A stretch of 64,000 bases of DNA from Natribaculum breve (GTDB taxonomy: Archaea; Halobacteriota; Halobacteria; Halobacteriales; Natrialbaceae), in NCBI RefSeq assembly GCF_023008585.1, contig NZ_CP095393.1:1-64000 (forward strand), given 5' to 3'. Of this stretch, positions 36,996-45,740 are shown one piece after another (the first letter of the stretch is position 1; the number at the start of each line of letters is the position of its first letter). Position numbers and translations under genes: made by a program. The notes under the pieces are model-generated. The model had not been told where the DNA came from, ran no database searches, and was given only the letters and a program-made list of their open reading frames with translations.

Positions 36996-37036
36996 CGCCC
37001 CGAGATGGGTGCGGGGCGATCGAACTGCCCCGAGAT
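36996..37036 (+). promoter_or_regulatory. Repeat box before a hypothetical gene
   Basis: GCCCCGAGAT occurs at 36997-37006 and 37027-37036, and CGCCCC/GGGGCG form an inverted pair (36996-37018). A TATA-like run (GTATTTTT) lies just upstream at 36988-36995. It looks like an operator over the promoter of the gene starting at 37042. Confidence 0.4.
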
Positions 37037-37041
37037 AGCGA

Positions 37042-37506
37042 ATGACTACTGAGCGACAGCACCCACGAGACCGTGGAATTGATCGGACACCAACTCACCG
37101 GCACCCCTCCAAGCAACCCTGGTCTGGCCTTGAGCTACGCGTTCCAAACGACCGAAGTCGGGAGTCACTCATTTCGTTCGTCGAGTGTGTTCTCGTCGAA
37201 CTCACACATGCAGACGTCGGTGCCGAGTATCGATCGTCGAACGTCTGGGGGGTTAAACTGACACAGTACATTGCTGCCGATACGGTTGGTGAGCGATTCA
37301 AGAAACGCCACTACGACGAACGGCTTGGCTGGCACGAGCAGACGATGTCTCGGCAGGACGTACGTGATGAACTACTCAACCGACTCGCACGGCCTGCGTC
37401 ACTGGCGACGAATCAGAGTCATTCCCATCCTGTTGAAGAACCAGATACGTTCAGGGTGAAGCCGACGTGGCAACTGCGAACAGGTCGCCGGACCAGCAAG
37501 AGGTAA
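37042..37506 (+). CDS. Hypothetical protein
   Basis: A 154-residue protein, more basic than typical. Its central region (SLISFVECVLVELTHADVGAEYRSSNVWGVKLTQYI) appears globular and its ends look disordered. The ATG is preceded by the operator-like repeats. No family is recognised. Confidence 0.5.
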   Translation: MTTERQHPRDRGIDRTPTHRHPSKQPWSGLELRVPNDRSRESLISFVECVLVELTHADVGAEYRSSNVWGVKLTQYIAADTVGERFKKRHYDERLGWHEQTMSRQDVRDELLNRLARPASLATNQSHSHPVEEPDTFRVKPTWQLRTGRRTSKR

Positions 37507-37665
37507 TCACCACCCGTCAGTACTCCATCCCGCTGTTGAATCTCAATCACTGACTCCAGTACGCATCATGCAGTGTCTTCGACTTGACTGTGCTTCCAGC
37601 ATTGGGATACAAAATAATTCTGATCGACACTAAACTATTAGTTCGAAGAGGTCATAAAGAGAGCA

Positions 37666-38220
37666 ATGAGCGACCGATCACAGGTGTGGCCAGAAGAGAT
37701 GGACAGTGCAGACCGTGTCAGGCATGTCGCCTTAACGCGAACGACACCACGGAATGCTGGCTGGATCGCCGAAGAGGCGGATGTCTCGAGAGATACAGCT
37801 GTTAAATACCTTGATCGAATGGCTGATCAAGGAGAGCTCGAGGCCATTGAAACAGCCGACGGCACATGTTACAAGCCCGACGAGATCACGCACTTCCTCC
37901 GTGAAGTTCGGTCCCTTGCTGAAGAGCAGTCAGTAGACGAACTCACTAATGAACTGCGTGCGATTGGTGAGGAAATCGACTCGTGGAAGTCAACGTATAA
38001 TGTTGAATCTCTCGAAAAACTTCGACAGAGCATTGGACGGGAGGATCTGTCGGCTGACGACCGACGCGAGCGCCTCGAAGTGATCGAAGAATGGGAATAC
38101 AACATTCAGGTACGTGAAGCACTTCAGCTTGCGATCAGCCTTCAGAGTTCACTAACGCGACTTGATGCAGATCCGCGTCTCGCAAATCGTGGTTCAGATA
38201 CGCTTCCCCAAGAGGGCTAG
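37666..38220 (+). CDS. Helix-turn-helix protein (DUF7342-like)
   Basis: The 184-residue protein has a helix-turn-helix at residues ~22-65 (TRTTPRNAGWIAEEADVSRDTAVKYLDRMADQG), a short wing and a long helical C-terminal half with coiled-coil character. It fits a haloarchaeal regulator group that is often paired with a small downstream partner. The gene at 38227 starts 6 bases after its stop, so the two probably form an operon, possibly an antitoxin/toxin pair. Confidence 0.7.
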   Translation: MSDRSQVWPEEMDSADRVRHVALTRTTPRNAGWIAEEADVSRDTAVKYLDRMADQGELEAIETADGTCYKPDEITHFLREVRSLAEEQSVDELTNELRAIGEEIDSWKSTYNVESLEKLRQSIGREDLSADDRRERLEVIEEWEYNIQVREALQLAISLQSSLTRLDADPRLANRGSDTLPQEG

Positions 38221-38226
38221 GGAAAG

Positions 38227-38670
38227 ATGGTACTCTTTCTTGCTGGTGGCCGAGGATTCACTCGGCGCGAAGGACTTCGTCGCCTCAAAGAACGACTCGA
38301 AAAAGAACCGGGGTTTTCTGATGTTCGGTATCGACCATCTCGACTCCGGCCTCGATCTGTCGTTGCTGACGTCGAGACTGAGATATTCTTAGGCGAAGAA
38401 TTCCCACGGCAGCAGGCCACCTTCGAGGTCACATGGCGGCCACGTGCCGACATTGACGTTCAGCGTGTGCAGTGGGCTGATGACGTAGTCAGCTTGGGAT
38501 GGCACAAAGACGATGATCATGAAGACCTTGGGACAACCCATTTCCAGATCGAGACCGATGGGGAATTAACCCACGTACCAGGACATCTCGAAGCAGAAGC
38601 GCCGCTAAGCTTTCTGGAAACCTGTCTTCAGCGACTTCCTCCAAAACTCGAGGAGACGATTCCAGAGTGA
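38227..38670 (+). CDS. Partner of the HTH protein; TumE-like toxin candidate
   Basis: The 147-residue protein follows the regulator by 6 bases. It has a compact basic/aromatic N-terminal half and a later VSLGWHKDDDHEDLGTTHFQ segment that recalls TumE/DUF6516-type toxin proteins found beside HTH antitoxins. The family link is tentative. An ISH6-type element inserted 90 bases downstream. Confidence 0.5.
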   Translation: MVLFLAGGRGFTRREGLRRLKERLEKEPGFSDVRYRPSRLRPRSVVADVETEIFLGEEFPRQQATFEVTWRPRADIDVQRVQWADDVVSLGWHKDDDHEDLGTTHFQIETDGELTHVPGHLEAEAPLSFLETCLQRLPPKLEETIPE

Positions 38671-38760
38671 ACTCGGTTACTCCCAATCGAATGGGTGCTT
38701 AATATCTGTATGCACCTTCTGATACGGTCCCTCTGACCGTACTTCCAGCAGCGATTTTTT

Positions 38761-40202
38761 GGTCCCGTCACAAACTCGTCTAGAGTTCGCCTCTGGTAGC
38801 GTCAACTGACACCTCCAATGTGATGGCTGTTTTGGCTGAACGCTCGAGCAGTTCGTCGGCGAACGCCGCGAACTGCTCGGACTCGGCATATCTCACGAGA
38901 TTGAGCCAGAGGAGCGATTCTAAGCCGGACTCTGTCCATCTCATCCACTGGTTTTTACACCGCTTCGAGATTTCGCCCATGGCTCGTTCGACCACGTTCG
39001 ACGTCCACAGAACCTCTTGTCCCTCGAGTGCGAGTTCGGCGAACGTGACGGTTGCTTCTGCCCATTTTCGGAGGTACGCCGCTGCTTTTGGAGAGTCCTG
39101 TTGCTCTAAGCGCCACGCCTCCTTCGTGAGGTTCTCGAGCGTTTGGGCGATCCGCTCGCGGATCGCCAAACGCTCATTCCTCGGTGCATGGAGCGCAACC
39201 GAGTTTTTCAGATGGAACAAGTCGTTTGTGACGTCTGAGGCGATCGCTTTCCGCGTTTCGAGCGAAAAGGTACCGTCCTTCCACAGCTTGTATCCAAGCG
39301 TTCGACCGACATGAACGAGATCGAGCTGATGAGATCGATAGCTGGTCTCGAAGGCGTCGACGAGGGATTCCTCGGCGTCACTGACGACCGTCGCGTCGTC
39401 AGTGATCGCCTCGTTCTCTTCGAGATCTTCTGCTGTATCGTCCCACGGCTCGTTAACATTGACGTCTAAGAGCGTGGTTTCCGCGTTGTCTTCGGTGATC
39501 TGTCCGAGAGTGACGTTGACGTCGTGGTACGTGCAGTGATCGTCCTGGCTATGACACTTCGTTCCGTCAGGAACGACAGTGTCTGCATTCGTCCCAGGAA
39601 GCCGATCACGAACGAAGTCACCGAGTTTGCTGCCGTACTCACGGACTCGGCGGTTGATCGTCGTTCTCGAAGGCATCGGAGTGAAGCCGTCGCCGTGGGC
39701 GACGGCATCACGAAAGCTGAGCGACGTAGCGAGTTCGGTACTCTGGAGTGAAATATCCTCTTGATAGATGCGCTGCCCATCGAATTTGATGAGATCTTCG
39801 AGAGGGCGGAAGTAGGTAGGATTGTCACCGGTGGCAGCGGTATCTTTGACGTGATGAAGGGTGAATTCGTGCTCTCCTGCGGTTGTCACAGCTGTTCGTG
39901 TTGAGGTTCCGGCGCGCTGGAAACGGCGATCGCCGTTTCCGCGCGCGTGCTTCTCCCCACAGTACGCCTCGACGAGGCGCTCGTCGAGGCTTTTGACAAG
40001 CTCCTCGAGGATCGTCGCCTCGAGGTGAAGCTCTGTAAAAGATTCAGCGAGAGTGGCAAGCGGTAGCGTTTTGTCTAAGTCGATACTAACCGTGACTTGC
40101 GCGTCGATTGTGGCGTGCATGGGTCACTTCGGGGTGGATACCAGAGGTGACCCTGTTTCCACAGGAGTCAGTTACGACTCTAGACGAGTTTGGGACACGA
40201 CC
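38761..40202 (-). mobile_element. Complete ISH6-family insertion sequence, 1442 bp
   Basis: Terminal inverted repeats match at 23 of 26 positions (GGTCCCGTCACAAACTC.. and GGTCGTGTCCCAAACTC.., both continuing GTCTAGAGT). The octamer GATTTTTT flanks both sides (38753-38760 and 40203-40210), an intact 8-bp target duplication. Length and duplication size agree with the ISH6 family. Older 3' fragments of the same family lie at 19265-19310 and 47067-47322, so family members have been active more than once. Confidence 0.9.
38780..40120 (-). CDS. ISH6-family transposase
   Basis: The 446-residue protein fills the ISH6-type element with an ATG at 40120. It has a helical N-terminus, a cysteine/histidine-bearing middle (VPDGTKCHSQDDH), acidic catalytic-type positions and a C-terminus with WTSNVVERAMGEISKRCKNQWM. 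No frameshift is seen and the ends are intact, so it may be active. The gene contains strong internal inverted repeats (for example at 38845-38879 and 39150-39171). Confidence 0.88.
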   Translation of the reverse strand: MHATIDAQVTVSIDLDKTLPLATLAESFTELHLEATILEELVKSLDERLVEAYCGEKHARGNGDRRFQRAGTSTRTAVTTAGEHEFTLHHVKDTAATGDNPTYFRPLEDLIKFDGQRIYQEDISLQSTELATSLSFRDAVAHGDGFTPMPSRTTINRRVREYGSKLGDFVRDRLPGTNADTVVPDGTKCHSQDDHCTYHDVNVTLGQITEDNAETTLLDVNVNEPWDDTAEDLEENEAITDDATVVSDAEESLVDAFETSYRSHQLDLVHVGRTLGYKLWKDGTFSLETRKAIASDVTNDLFHLKNSVALHAPRNERLAIRERIAQTLENLTKEAWRLEQQDSPKAAAYLRKWAEATVTFAELALEGQEVLWTSNVVERAMGEISKRCKNQWMRWTESGLESLLWLNLVRYAESEQFAAFADELLERSAKTAITLEVSVDATRGEL

Positions 40203-40262
40203 GATTTTTTGGCGCCATGAGGAACGAGGCGCGCTCAACAGTGAGCCGTCATGTGGTTTCCA

Positions 40263-40553
40263 ATGACTGATCCAAACCCGATTGACGACACTACAGACGA
40301 TTACAGCCGGTTCGAAGCCAGACTCGTTGCCCGTGATCAAGATGCAACTCGCGTCGTGACCGCAGATCTCGGCGAGACAACCGCCCGACAGCTCGTTACG
40401 GACCTCATCGATAACGGTGTGGTGACGCCGGTTCCTGGCAAGCGGGTGTTCGTCCACGAGCCAAGTGGGACCGCCTTTGACTCGAGCACTCAGCTTGCCG
40501 TCTTCCATCAAGGCTGGACAGCGGCCTGCAACGCCGACAAGGAGGGTGAGTGA
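40263..40553 (+). CDS. Small hypothetical protein
   Basis: The 96-residue protein (MTDPNPIDDTTDDYSRFEARLV...) has an alpha/beta-looking core with ARQLVTDLIDNGVVTPVPGKRVFVHEPSGTAF. It may be a small regulator or DNA-binding adaptor. A start at 40251 is also possible. Its stop overlaps the next ATG (TGATG). The ISH6-type element lies 60 bases upstream and may have displaced its promoter. Confidence 0.6.
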   Translation: MTDPNPIDDTTDDYSRFEARLVARDQDATRVVTADLGETTARQLVTDLIDNGVVTPVPGKRVFVHEPSGTAFDSSTQLAVFHQGWTAACNADKEGE

Positions 40554-40879
40554 TGCAGCAGACGCTCGCTGGCTGTGCCTTCTGCGATGCCCTGCCTGGC
40601 ACTGAGGCCGGCGAGGCACATACGTGGGGAAAAGACGAGCGAGTCTCTCACCCTATCTGTGTCGACTGTGCCATCCAGGCGGAGCCGGATCCCAACGAGA
40701 CAAATCACTACGCCTGTGACAGTTGCGGACTCATCGTCGACGCGCTCGCGGCGCTCACGCGGTTCCGCGTCGAACTCGGCCATCTTGAGGGCTCGCTACA
40801 GCTGTGTGCGAGGTGTAGCCCCGGAGGCCCGGCGACATACTGGACACGCGACCTCGAGAACCATATCGTATCTGACTGA
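40553..40879 (+). CDS. Zinc-finger protein (DUF7558-like)
   Basis: A 108-residue protein with cysteine pairs CAFC, CVDC, CDSC and CARC, likely binding two zinc ions (TLAGCAFCDALPG; HPICVDCAIQ; YACDSCGLIVDA). It resembles the haloarchaeal group DUF7558, whose function is unknown. ATG 40553 shares one base with the upstream stop. A role in binding nucleic acid is possible. Confidence 0.7.
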   Translation: MQQTLAGCAFCDALPGTEAGEAHTWGKDERVSHPICVDCAIQAEPDPNETNHYACDSCGLIVDALAALTRFRVELGHLEGSLQLCARCSPGGPATYWTRDLENHIVSD

Positions 40880-40915
40880 CGATCGGCCGACCGGTCGTCG
40901 ACGTGAGGGGAGCGT

Positions 40916-40969
40916 GGCTCACATTGTACACACGGCAAATGCTAAGTAGACTGGCTCACAATGTACACA
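40916..40969 (+). promoter_or_regulatory. Twin 17-bp operator before the toxin-antitoxin pair
   Basis: GGCTCACATTGTACACA (40916-40932) and GGCTCACAATGTACACA (40953-40969) are direct repeats 37 bases apart. Each contains the palindromic core TGTACA. They end 2 bases before the antitoxin ATG. RHH antitoxins repress their own operons by binding such repeats, so this is the likely autoregulatory site. Confidence 0.65.
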
Positions 40970-40971
40970 TA

Positions 40972-41274
40972 ATGAGTAGCGACAAAAAGCGCGTTCAGTT
41001 CCGGGCGCCCCACCGACTTATCGACCGGACCGACGCCCTCGCAGACGTCCTCGGGGAAGACCGGACGGATGTCCTCGTAACTGCGCTGCGAGAGTACCTC
41101 CAAGAGGCGGCCCATGACGACGCGCTCACGCAGGAAATCGCAGCTTCCTACTACGACGACGAGATCTCCTTCGAGCAACTCAAAGCACTCGTCGGTGCCG
41201 AAGAGGCAGCGAACCTCCGAGTGTTGAAACAGCAGCTGGACGAGGACTTCATCGACGAGGTTGCTGACGCATAA
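40972..41274 (+). CDS. Ribbon-helix-helix antitoxin (VapB-like)
   Basis: The 100-residue protein opens with a ribbon-helix-helix (KKRVQFRAPHRLIDRTDALADVLGEDRTDVLVTALREYL). An acidic C-terminal helix (ALVGAEEAANLRVLKQQLDED) would wrap the toxin. It ends directly at the PIN-domain start (TAA then ATG). The operator repeats lie immediately upstream of the ATG. Confidence 0.82.
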   Translation: MSSDKKRVQFRAPHRLIDRTDALADVLGEDRTDVLVTALREYLQEAAHDDALTQEIAASYYDDEISFEQLKALVGAEEAANLRVLKQQLDEDFIDEVADA

Positions 41275-41787
41275 ATGTCGACACTCGTCGCTGACGCCTC
41301 TGCTCTCGTGAGTCTCGGGGTCGTTGCTGACGACGACCCCGATCCACTCGAGCTCTGTCTGTCCTGCTACGAGGTTATCGTCCCAACAGTGGTCATCGAG
41401 GAACTCCGAGAGATCGCCTCGTATGATGACGTACACGGTCGGGCTGCAACGACCGTCCTCGACCGAACTAAGACGCTCGAGGTACGATCGGTCGATCTCG
41501 ACGCCGAATTTCCGCTTGATGACGGCGAAAACGCTGCTGTCACCCTCGCGAATGACCTCGACGCCACACTATTGCTCTGTGATGAGTTCAATCAACTTGG
41601 CCTGGTCCACGCCTCGCTCGCCGATACCCGGCTCGTCACGACGCCAACGCTGCTCTCAGTACTCGTTCGCACCGAACAGCTGTCAGCTGCCGATGCTCGT
41701 GCTATTCTCGACAAGATCAGCGATGCCCGCAGCTGGGACGCAAACAGCTACGTGCAACGTGCCCGGTCACTGCTCGAGGAGCCCTGA
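41275..41787 (+). CDS. PIN-domain toxin (VapC-like)
   Basis: The 170-residue PIN-domain protein carries the metal-binding acids in VADASALVSL, PTVVIEELREIA, DDGENAAVTLAND and LLLCDEFNQLGL. Such RNases cleave tRNA or other RNA when the antitoxin is lost, which stabilises plasmids. It is coupled to the RHH gene without a gap. The target RNA is unknown. Confidence 0.85.
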   Translation: MSTLVADASALVSLGVVADDDPDPLELCLSCYEVIVPTVVIEELREIASYDDVHGRAATTVLDRTKTLEVRSVDLDAEFPLDDGENAAVTLANDLDATLLLCDEFNQLGLVHASLADTRLVTTPTLLSVLVRTEQLSAADARAILDKISDARSWDANSYVQRARSLLEEP

Positions 41788-41972
41788 CACCGACGCTGTC
41801 GCCCATTGGTTCTCAGTCACTGTCCTGCATACCCGTCCGTACCTGGCCCCCCTGTTCGGTGCAGACCGTGTGCAAGTCTGTCTCGTCGTTCTCACATCTT
41901 CAACATACGAGAAATTTCTGAGGTGTCACTTGTTCTCGGAACCTTCATCAGTCGATATACTCACATTCAGAT

Positions 41973-42266
41973 ATGTACGATCTCACTGCATTCCAACGTG
42001 ACATCTTGTACGTGATTGCTGGCCAGACCGATCCACATGGGCTCGCGATCAAAGACGAACTTGAGGAGTACTACGAGAACGAGGTCCACCATGGACGACT
42101 GTATCCGAATCTCGATGAGGTCGTCGACAAAGGGCTTGTCGAGAAAGGCGAGGCCGACAAACGAACGAACTACTACACGATCACAGAGCGTGGTCAACGC
42201 GAACTTGAGGACCGTCGCAAGTGGGAAGACCAGTACGTCGATGAGCTACTCTCGAATTCGGAGTGA
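41973..42266 (+). CDS. PadR-family regulator
   Basis: A 97-residue winged-helix protein of the PadR type (MYDLTAFQRDILYVIAGQ...HHGRLYPNLDEVVDKGLVEK...RTNYYTITERGQ). It lacks the longer C-terminal dimer domain of bacterial PadR. A close paralogue starts 188 bases downstream. Autoregulation is usual for this group. Confidence 0.85.
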   Translation: MYDLTAFQRDILYVIAGQTDPHGLAIKDELEEYYENEVHHGRLYPNLDEVVDKGLVEKGEADKRTNYYTITERGQRELEDRRKWEDQYVDELLSNSE

Positions 42267-42454
42267 GACGATCACGACCGCTGAGCGTGCATACTGATCG
42301 GATCCCTCGAGTGTCGTTCCATTACGATCACAGTCTCAGGATGTCGTGAGCGGAAAGAGAGTTGGCTAGTAATATAAAGAATAGACTAGTTGGATTAGCT
42401 TACATCTACGTACGTGTGGAATAACAAATATCACCTCGCCTGAATTGCTGGGCC

Positions 42455-42727
42455 ATGGACGACCTTACAGGATTCCAACGAGACCTGCTGTACGTGATCG
42501 CAGGCGCTGACCAGCCATCTGGACAGGACGTCAAAGACGAGATCGAGCAGTACTACAGTTCAGAGATCAATCATGGTCGGCTGTATCCCAATCTCGATAC
42601 GGTTGTGAATAAGGACCTTGTCGAGAAAGGACAACTCGATAGGCGCACAAACTATTACTCGATTACAGACGAGGGAGAGCAAGCAATCAAGAACCGCCAT
42701 GAGTGGGTATTACAGTACATCGACTAA
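42455..42727 (+). CDS. PadR-family regulator, tandem paralogue
   Basis: A 90-residue protein with the same architecture as the gene at 41973 (MDDLTGFQRDLLYVIAGA...NHGRLYPNLDTVVNKDLVEK...RTNYYSITDEG). Shared motifs along its whole length show a tandem duplication followed by divergence, perhaps with different operators. The upstream gap is AT-rich and likely holds its promoter. Confidence 0.85.
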   Translation: MDDLTGFQRDLLYVIAGADQPSGQDVKDEIEQYYSSEINHGRLYPNLDTVVNKDLVEKGQLDRRTNYYSITDEGEQAIKNRHEWVLQYID

Positions 42728-42884
42728 TCGAGATCCGAAGCGATCTAGATTCTTGCTTTGCTCCCCGAATCGGTAAGTACAGGTAAAGTAGATAACGGAG
42801 CGACGAGCAATCTATCAGAGATATTTCAGAAACTGCATACTGAATACAGAGAATCCATGAAAACCCCTCACCTACGCCAAATGT

Positions 42885-43619
42885 CTAGTCTCCGAATCTC
42901 GATTTCACATAAGTGAAAACTAGAAAGACTGTGGCGAGGATCACGCCAGGTACCCCTATAAGAAATGGAGTGAACTCAAAATTCAGTAGCATCGAGATGT
43001 ACGGCCACAAGATGAGAACCAATCCCAGTGCTGTGAAACTCAGTACAGCGCGAGGATGGGACTCACTTCGAGTGTATGTCATCCACAGGAGAAGGAGGCT
43101 ATAAATGGTAAAGACAAGTAGCGTCAGGGCAGCTCCAAAAGCTAGTCCCATTGCACTACTATAGAATTTCGTCTGCTGTGCAGTGTAATACTCTCCGTTA
43201 TATTCTAAGGTACTGACCCGAACGGTTTCGTGTGAAATATGCTCTGGTGACCCAGGGAATTCTGGTGCCTCTGCATACGTATCGCAAACTAACATGTAAT
43301 CCGCACAGACTTGGATAGTCTGTGTCTGCCAGCCACTCGGTCCCCGTTCAGATGCCCCTCGTGGTTGCTTGAGTAAGTCATGAAACATTTGTTGTGCTTC
43401 AGGAGATAACTCATCTACAGAAGTAGCGGTATCGGGGTTAGTTGACATTCCCTCATATGCGTCTGGTGTCGTCCCGTATGCGTCTGTAGATTCGTGTGCG
43501 ATTCTATACTCCCTCTCTTGGGGCTCGTAAGGTTGATGCGTTGCGCTAGAGCCTAATAGACTTACAGGCAGAAGGAATGCGACAAGAACACCGACAATTA
43601 CGAGAGTCCGGTACTTCAC
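42885..43619 (-). CDS. Conserved membrane protein
   Basis: The 244-residue protein has an N-terminal signal anchor (LVIVGVLVAFLLPVSLLG), an outer domain of ~120 residues with a possible disulfide (VCADYMLVCDTY) and three C-terminal membrane helices (ALTLLVFTIYSLLLLWMTY, FTALGLVLILWPYISMLL, LIGVPGVILATVFLVFTYV). Similar proteins occur in haloarchaea without known function. Codon use is AT-richer than the surroundings. Confidence 0.65.
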   Translation of the reverse strand: MKYRTLVIVGVLVAFLLPVSLLGSSATHQPYEPQEREYRIAHESTDAYGTTPDAYEGMSTNPDTATSVDELSPEAQQMFHDLLKQPRGASERGPSGWQTQTIQVCADYMLVCDTYAEAPEFPGSPEHISHETVRVSTLEYNGEYYTAQQTKFYSSAMGLAFGAALTLLVFTIYSLLLLWMTYTRSESHPRAVLSFTALGLVLILWPYISMLLNFEFTPFLIGVPGVILATVFLVFTYVKSRFGD

Positions 43620-44511
43620 TACAGTAGAATGATACGTGTTTTATAAGTGCTTTCTGGTATTTTAATTTCCTGCATTCGACACCGCTCTGCTAATATCACC
43701 GATAGCTGATGGAGCACCAGCGTTAGATTCGCAGCTGTAGTGTGCGGATGGGTCACTGAAACAACTGTGATGAAGTACCTTTCAGAGAGTAGCTTTCTAT
43801 CACCACTTTCGATAATAGGGTGAAAGCCCCTGGCACGCTCGAGTCCCGCGCCTGGCGAGACGCACGCGTCTCGCCGCCCTTCGCTCGTTTCACTCGCGAA
43901 GACCTCGCTGCGCTCCTTGCAAGCTTGCGGTGCTTGCGTCGGCGGGGTTCCTCGAGCACGCCAGCCCCTTTCAGCCCCACCCACGTGGACTGATCGGGAT
44001 GCTGTTGCGTTGGTTGCCCGCTCTTGGTATTCGGCCCGCCCCGCTCGTCGCGTGCCGCCCTCCGCGTCGCTCGCGACCGACCATTCCGGGCTGCGGTTCG
44101 CTCCTGGCGTCGCTCACCGTTCCGGGCTAAAGTGAATCTGGTCTCGACGCCAGCATTAAGCGCGTTTTCGGTTGCGCCCCTCGCGGCCTTTCGCGTTCCA
44201 GCGCTTGGTGCCGCCTGCGCTGTCGCGCGCCACATCGCGGCGCGCGTTCTCGACGACAGTCGCGCTGGACACAGACCCGCAGTCCGGGCCGGACACGAGA
44301 AACGGCTTAAAGCTGGCCGCTCGCTTCGGGCGGATCGCCGCGCGGTGCTGGTTGGGACACCGCATTCAGGCGCGCTCTCGCTCGCGCCCAGATGGCGCTC
44401 GCGAAGGCGCGAGCGCGAGCGCGCAGATGGTTCTGTCGGTCGGTATCGTCGGAAAACCGCGATGTAGGGATCGCGGTGGCAGGCGCGTGAACGCCTTCAG
44501 AGTATACTGCA
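43620..44511. other. GC-rich non-coding tract before the OB-fold gene
   Basis: About 700 bases (43810-44510) are rich in CGCTCGC/GCGCTCG-like words and contain no frame with convincing protein composition; the overlapping open frames on both strands are a by-product of base content. TTCCGGGCT recurs at ~44083 and ~44120, and GC hairpins occur near 43850-43875 and 44370-44435. The tract ends at the ATG of the OB-fold gene. A long structured leader or a replication/transfer site is possible. Confidence 0.5.
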
Positions 44512-45408
44512 ATGTATAGTAACAACTCGAGTAGCAAGGTCGTTACGGTCGATGAACAGGCACTCAAACAGGCGGACGAGCAGGCGGTCGATGAAGACGG
44601 CTTCCCGGTCGTCGACGAGACGCCGGAATTCGAGGCAACGGTCGAGCAAGCGGTCCAAGCAAAGGTGGATGCGAACCACCCAGACGGCATCGTCGATACA
44701 AGCGACGAGCGGATTTACGGAGCTACCCTCGAGCAGGAAGAGCGCATTCGAGCACGAGAGGATGAACTCGAGCGCATCAGTGCTCAGGCCGGGCTGGGAC
44801 CCCAGGAAGGTCGTGCAAAGCGGACACGAACGATCGTTGCGAACCAGAACAAAGCGCGGCGTGTGGAATTCCAGAAACGGGCGGCGAGCGTGGACCCAAT
44901 GGCAGACCCGGAACGAGCAGATCCCCGGACAGAACTCACCCAGGAGCAGTTGGCGGCCGTGAACAAGCAGTCGATGCGACTCGCGAAGGAGTTGAATGGC
45001 TGGTCTCGAGCGGCGATCAGCCGGCGGTTGAGTGAAGCCGTCGTCGGTGGCCAAGACCTGACGAGTGCAGTCGTCAACGTGTTTGAGGAACTGCAGACGG
45101 CGCCCGGACACGTCATCCCCATTGGAAAACTCGAGGAAGTCTCTCGAAAAGAGGTGAGCATCGAAGGGCGTGTTGAAACCCTGTGGGATCCCTCGCACCC
45201 GAGTATCGCACAGGTCGGGCTCATCGCAGACGACAGTGGACAGACGCGTGTGACCATCTGGAAGTCCTCAGACGCGCCGTGGATTGAGGAAGGTGAGCAG
45301 GTGCGCATTCACAAGGCTGCCCGGAACTGGCACGAAGGACGTGTCTCACTGGCCGTGACCGGGTGGACGACGATTCACTTCCCCGAACGCGGCCGCTGGT
45401 GGGAATAG
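44512..45408 (+). CDS. OB-fold single-stranded-DNA-binding-type protein
   Basis: The 298-residue protein has an acidic helical N-terminal two thirds and a C-terminal OB fold (residues ~205-290: KEVSIEGRVETLWDP..AQVGLIADDSGQTRVTIWKSSD..GEQVRIHKAARNWHEGRVSLAV), like haloarchaeal RPA/SSB-related plasmid proteins. It likely coats single-stranded DNA during replication or transfer. The long GC-rich tract upstream is an unusual leader. A short T run (CCTTTTTG) follows the stop. Confidence 0.8.
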   Translation: MYSNNSSSKVVTVDEQALKQADEQAVDEDGFPVVDETPEFEATVEQAVQAKVDANHPDGIVDTSDERIYGATLEQEERIRAREDELERISAQAGLGPQEGRAKRTRTIVANQNKARRVEFQKRAASVDPMADPERADPRTELTQEQLAAVNKQSMRLAKELNGWSRAAISRRLSEAVVGGQDLTSAVVNVFEELQTAPGHVIPIGKLEEVSRKEVSIEGRVETLWDPSHPSIAQVGLIADDSGQTRVTIWKSSDAPWIEEGEQVRIHKAARNWHEGRVSLAVTGWTTIHFPERGRWWE

Positions 45409-45740
45409 CCAGGCCTGAGCCCCTTTTTGCTGGTGTGAACGCAGTCACCGCCACCTCCCACCACCTCCACGGTCCGGGCTGCTCACGGCTGGTGGCCGTT
45501 GCGCTGCCGGGCTTTCGCCAGAGTATGAGTTTATTCCATGGCGTTGCCGACACCTAGTAGTTAGTAATATAGTTTCTTTATCCAGAGTCGGATGCGGAAA
45601 TGGTACATCTCGATTCGATAACTGTGCGTGCGTACGGACCGCACCTTGCTTACTCACTCAGTTAATCAAAACAGCAACCGCTCGTGAAAATGTTCTATAG
45701 TTAATGGGATTGACGACGAATACATATCGAGGGGACCAGG
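45409..45740. other. Gap without a gene
   Basis: A T-rich tract at 45421-45427 may end the OB-fold transcript. A TATA-like AT-rich block (AGTTAGTAATATAGTTTC) lies at ~45560-45580. No gene is visible. Confidence 0.4.

Noticed and set aside
43753..44467. Overlapping frames of 115-160 codons on both strands in the GC-rich tract
   Set aside because: High GC suppresses stops. The products are Arg/Ala-rich without acidic bias and lack domains or plausible starts.
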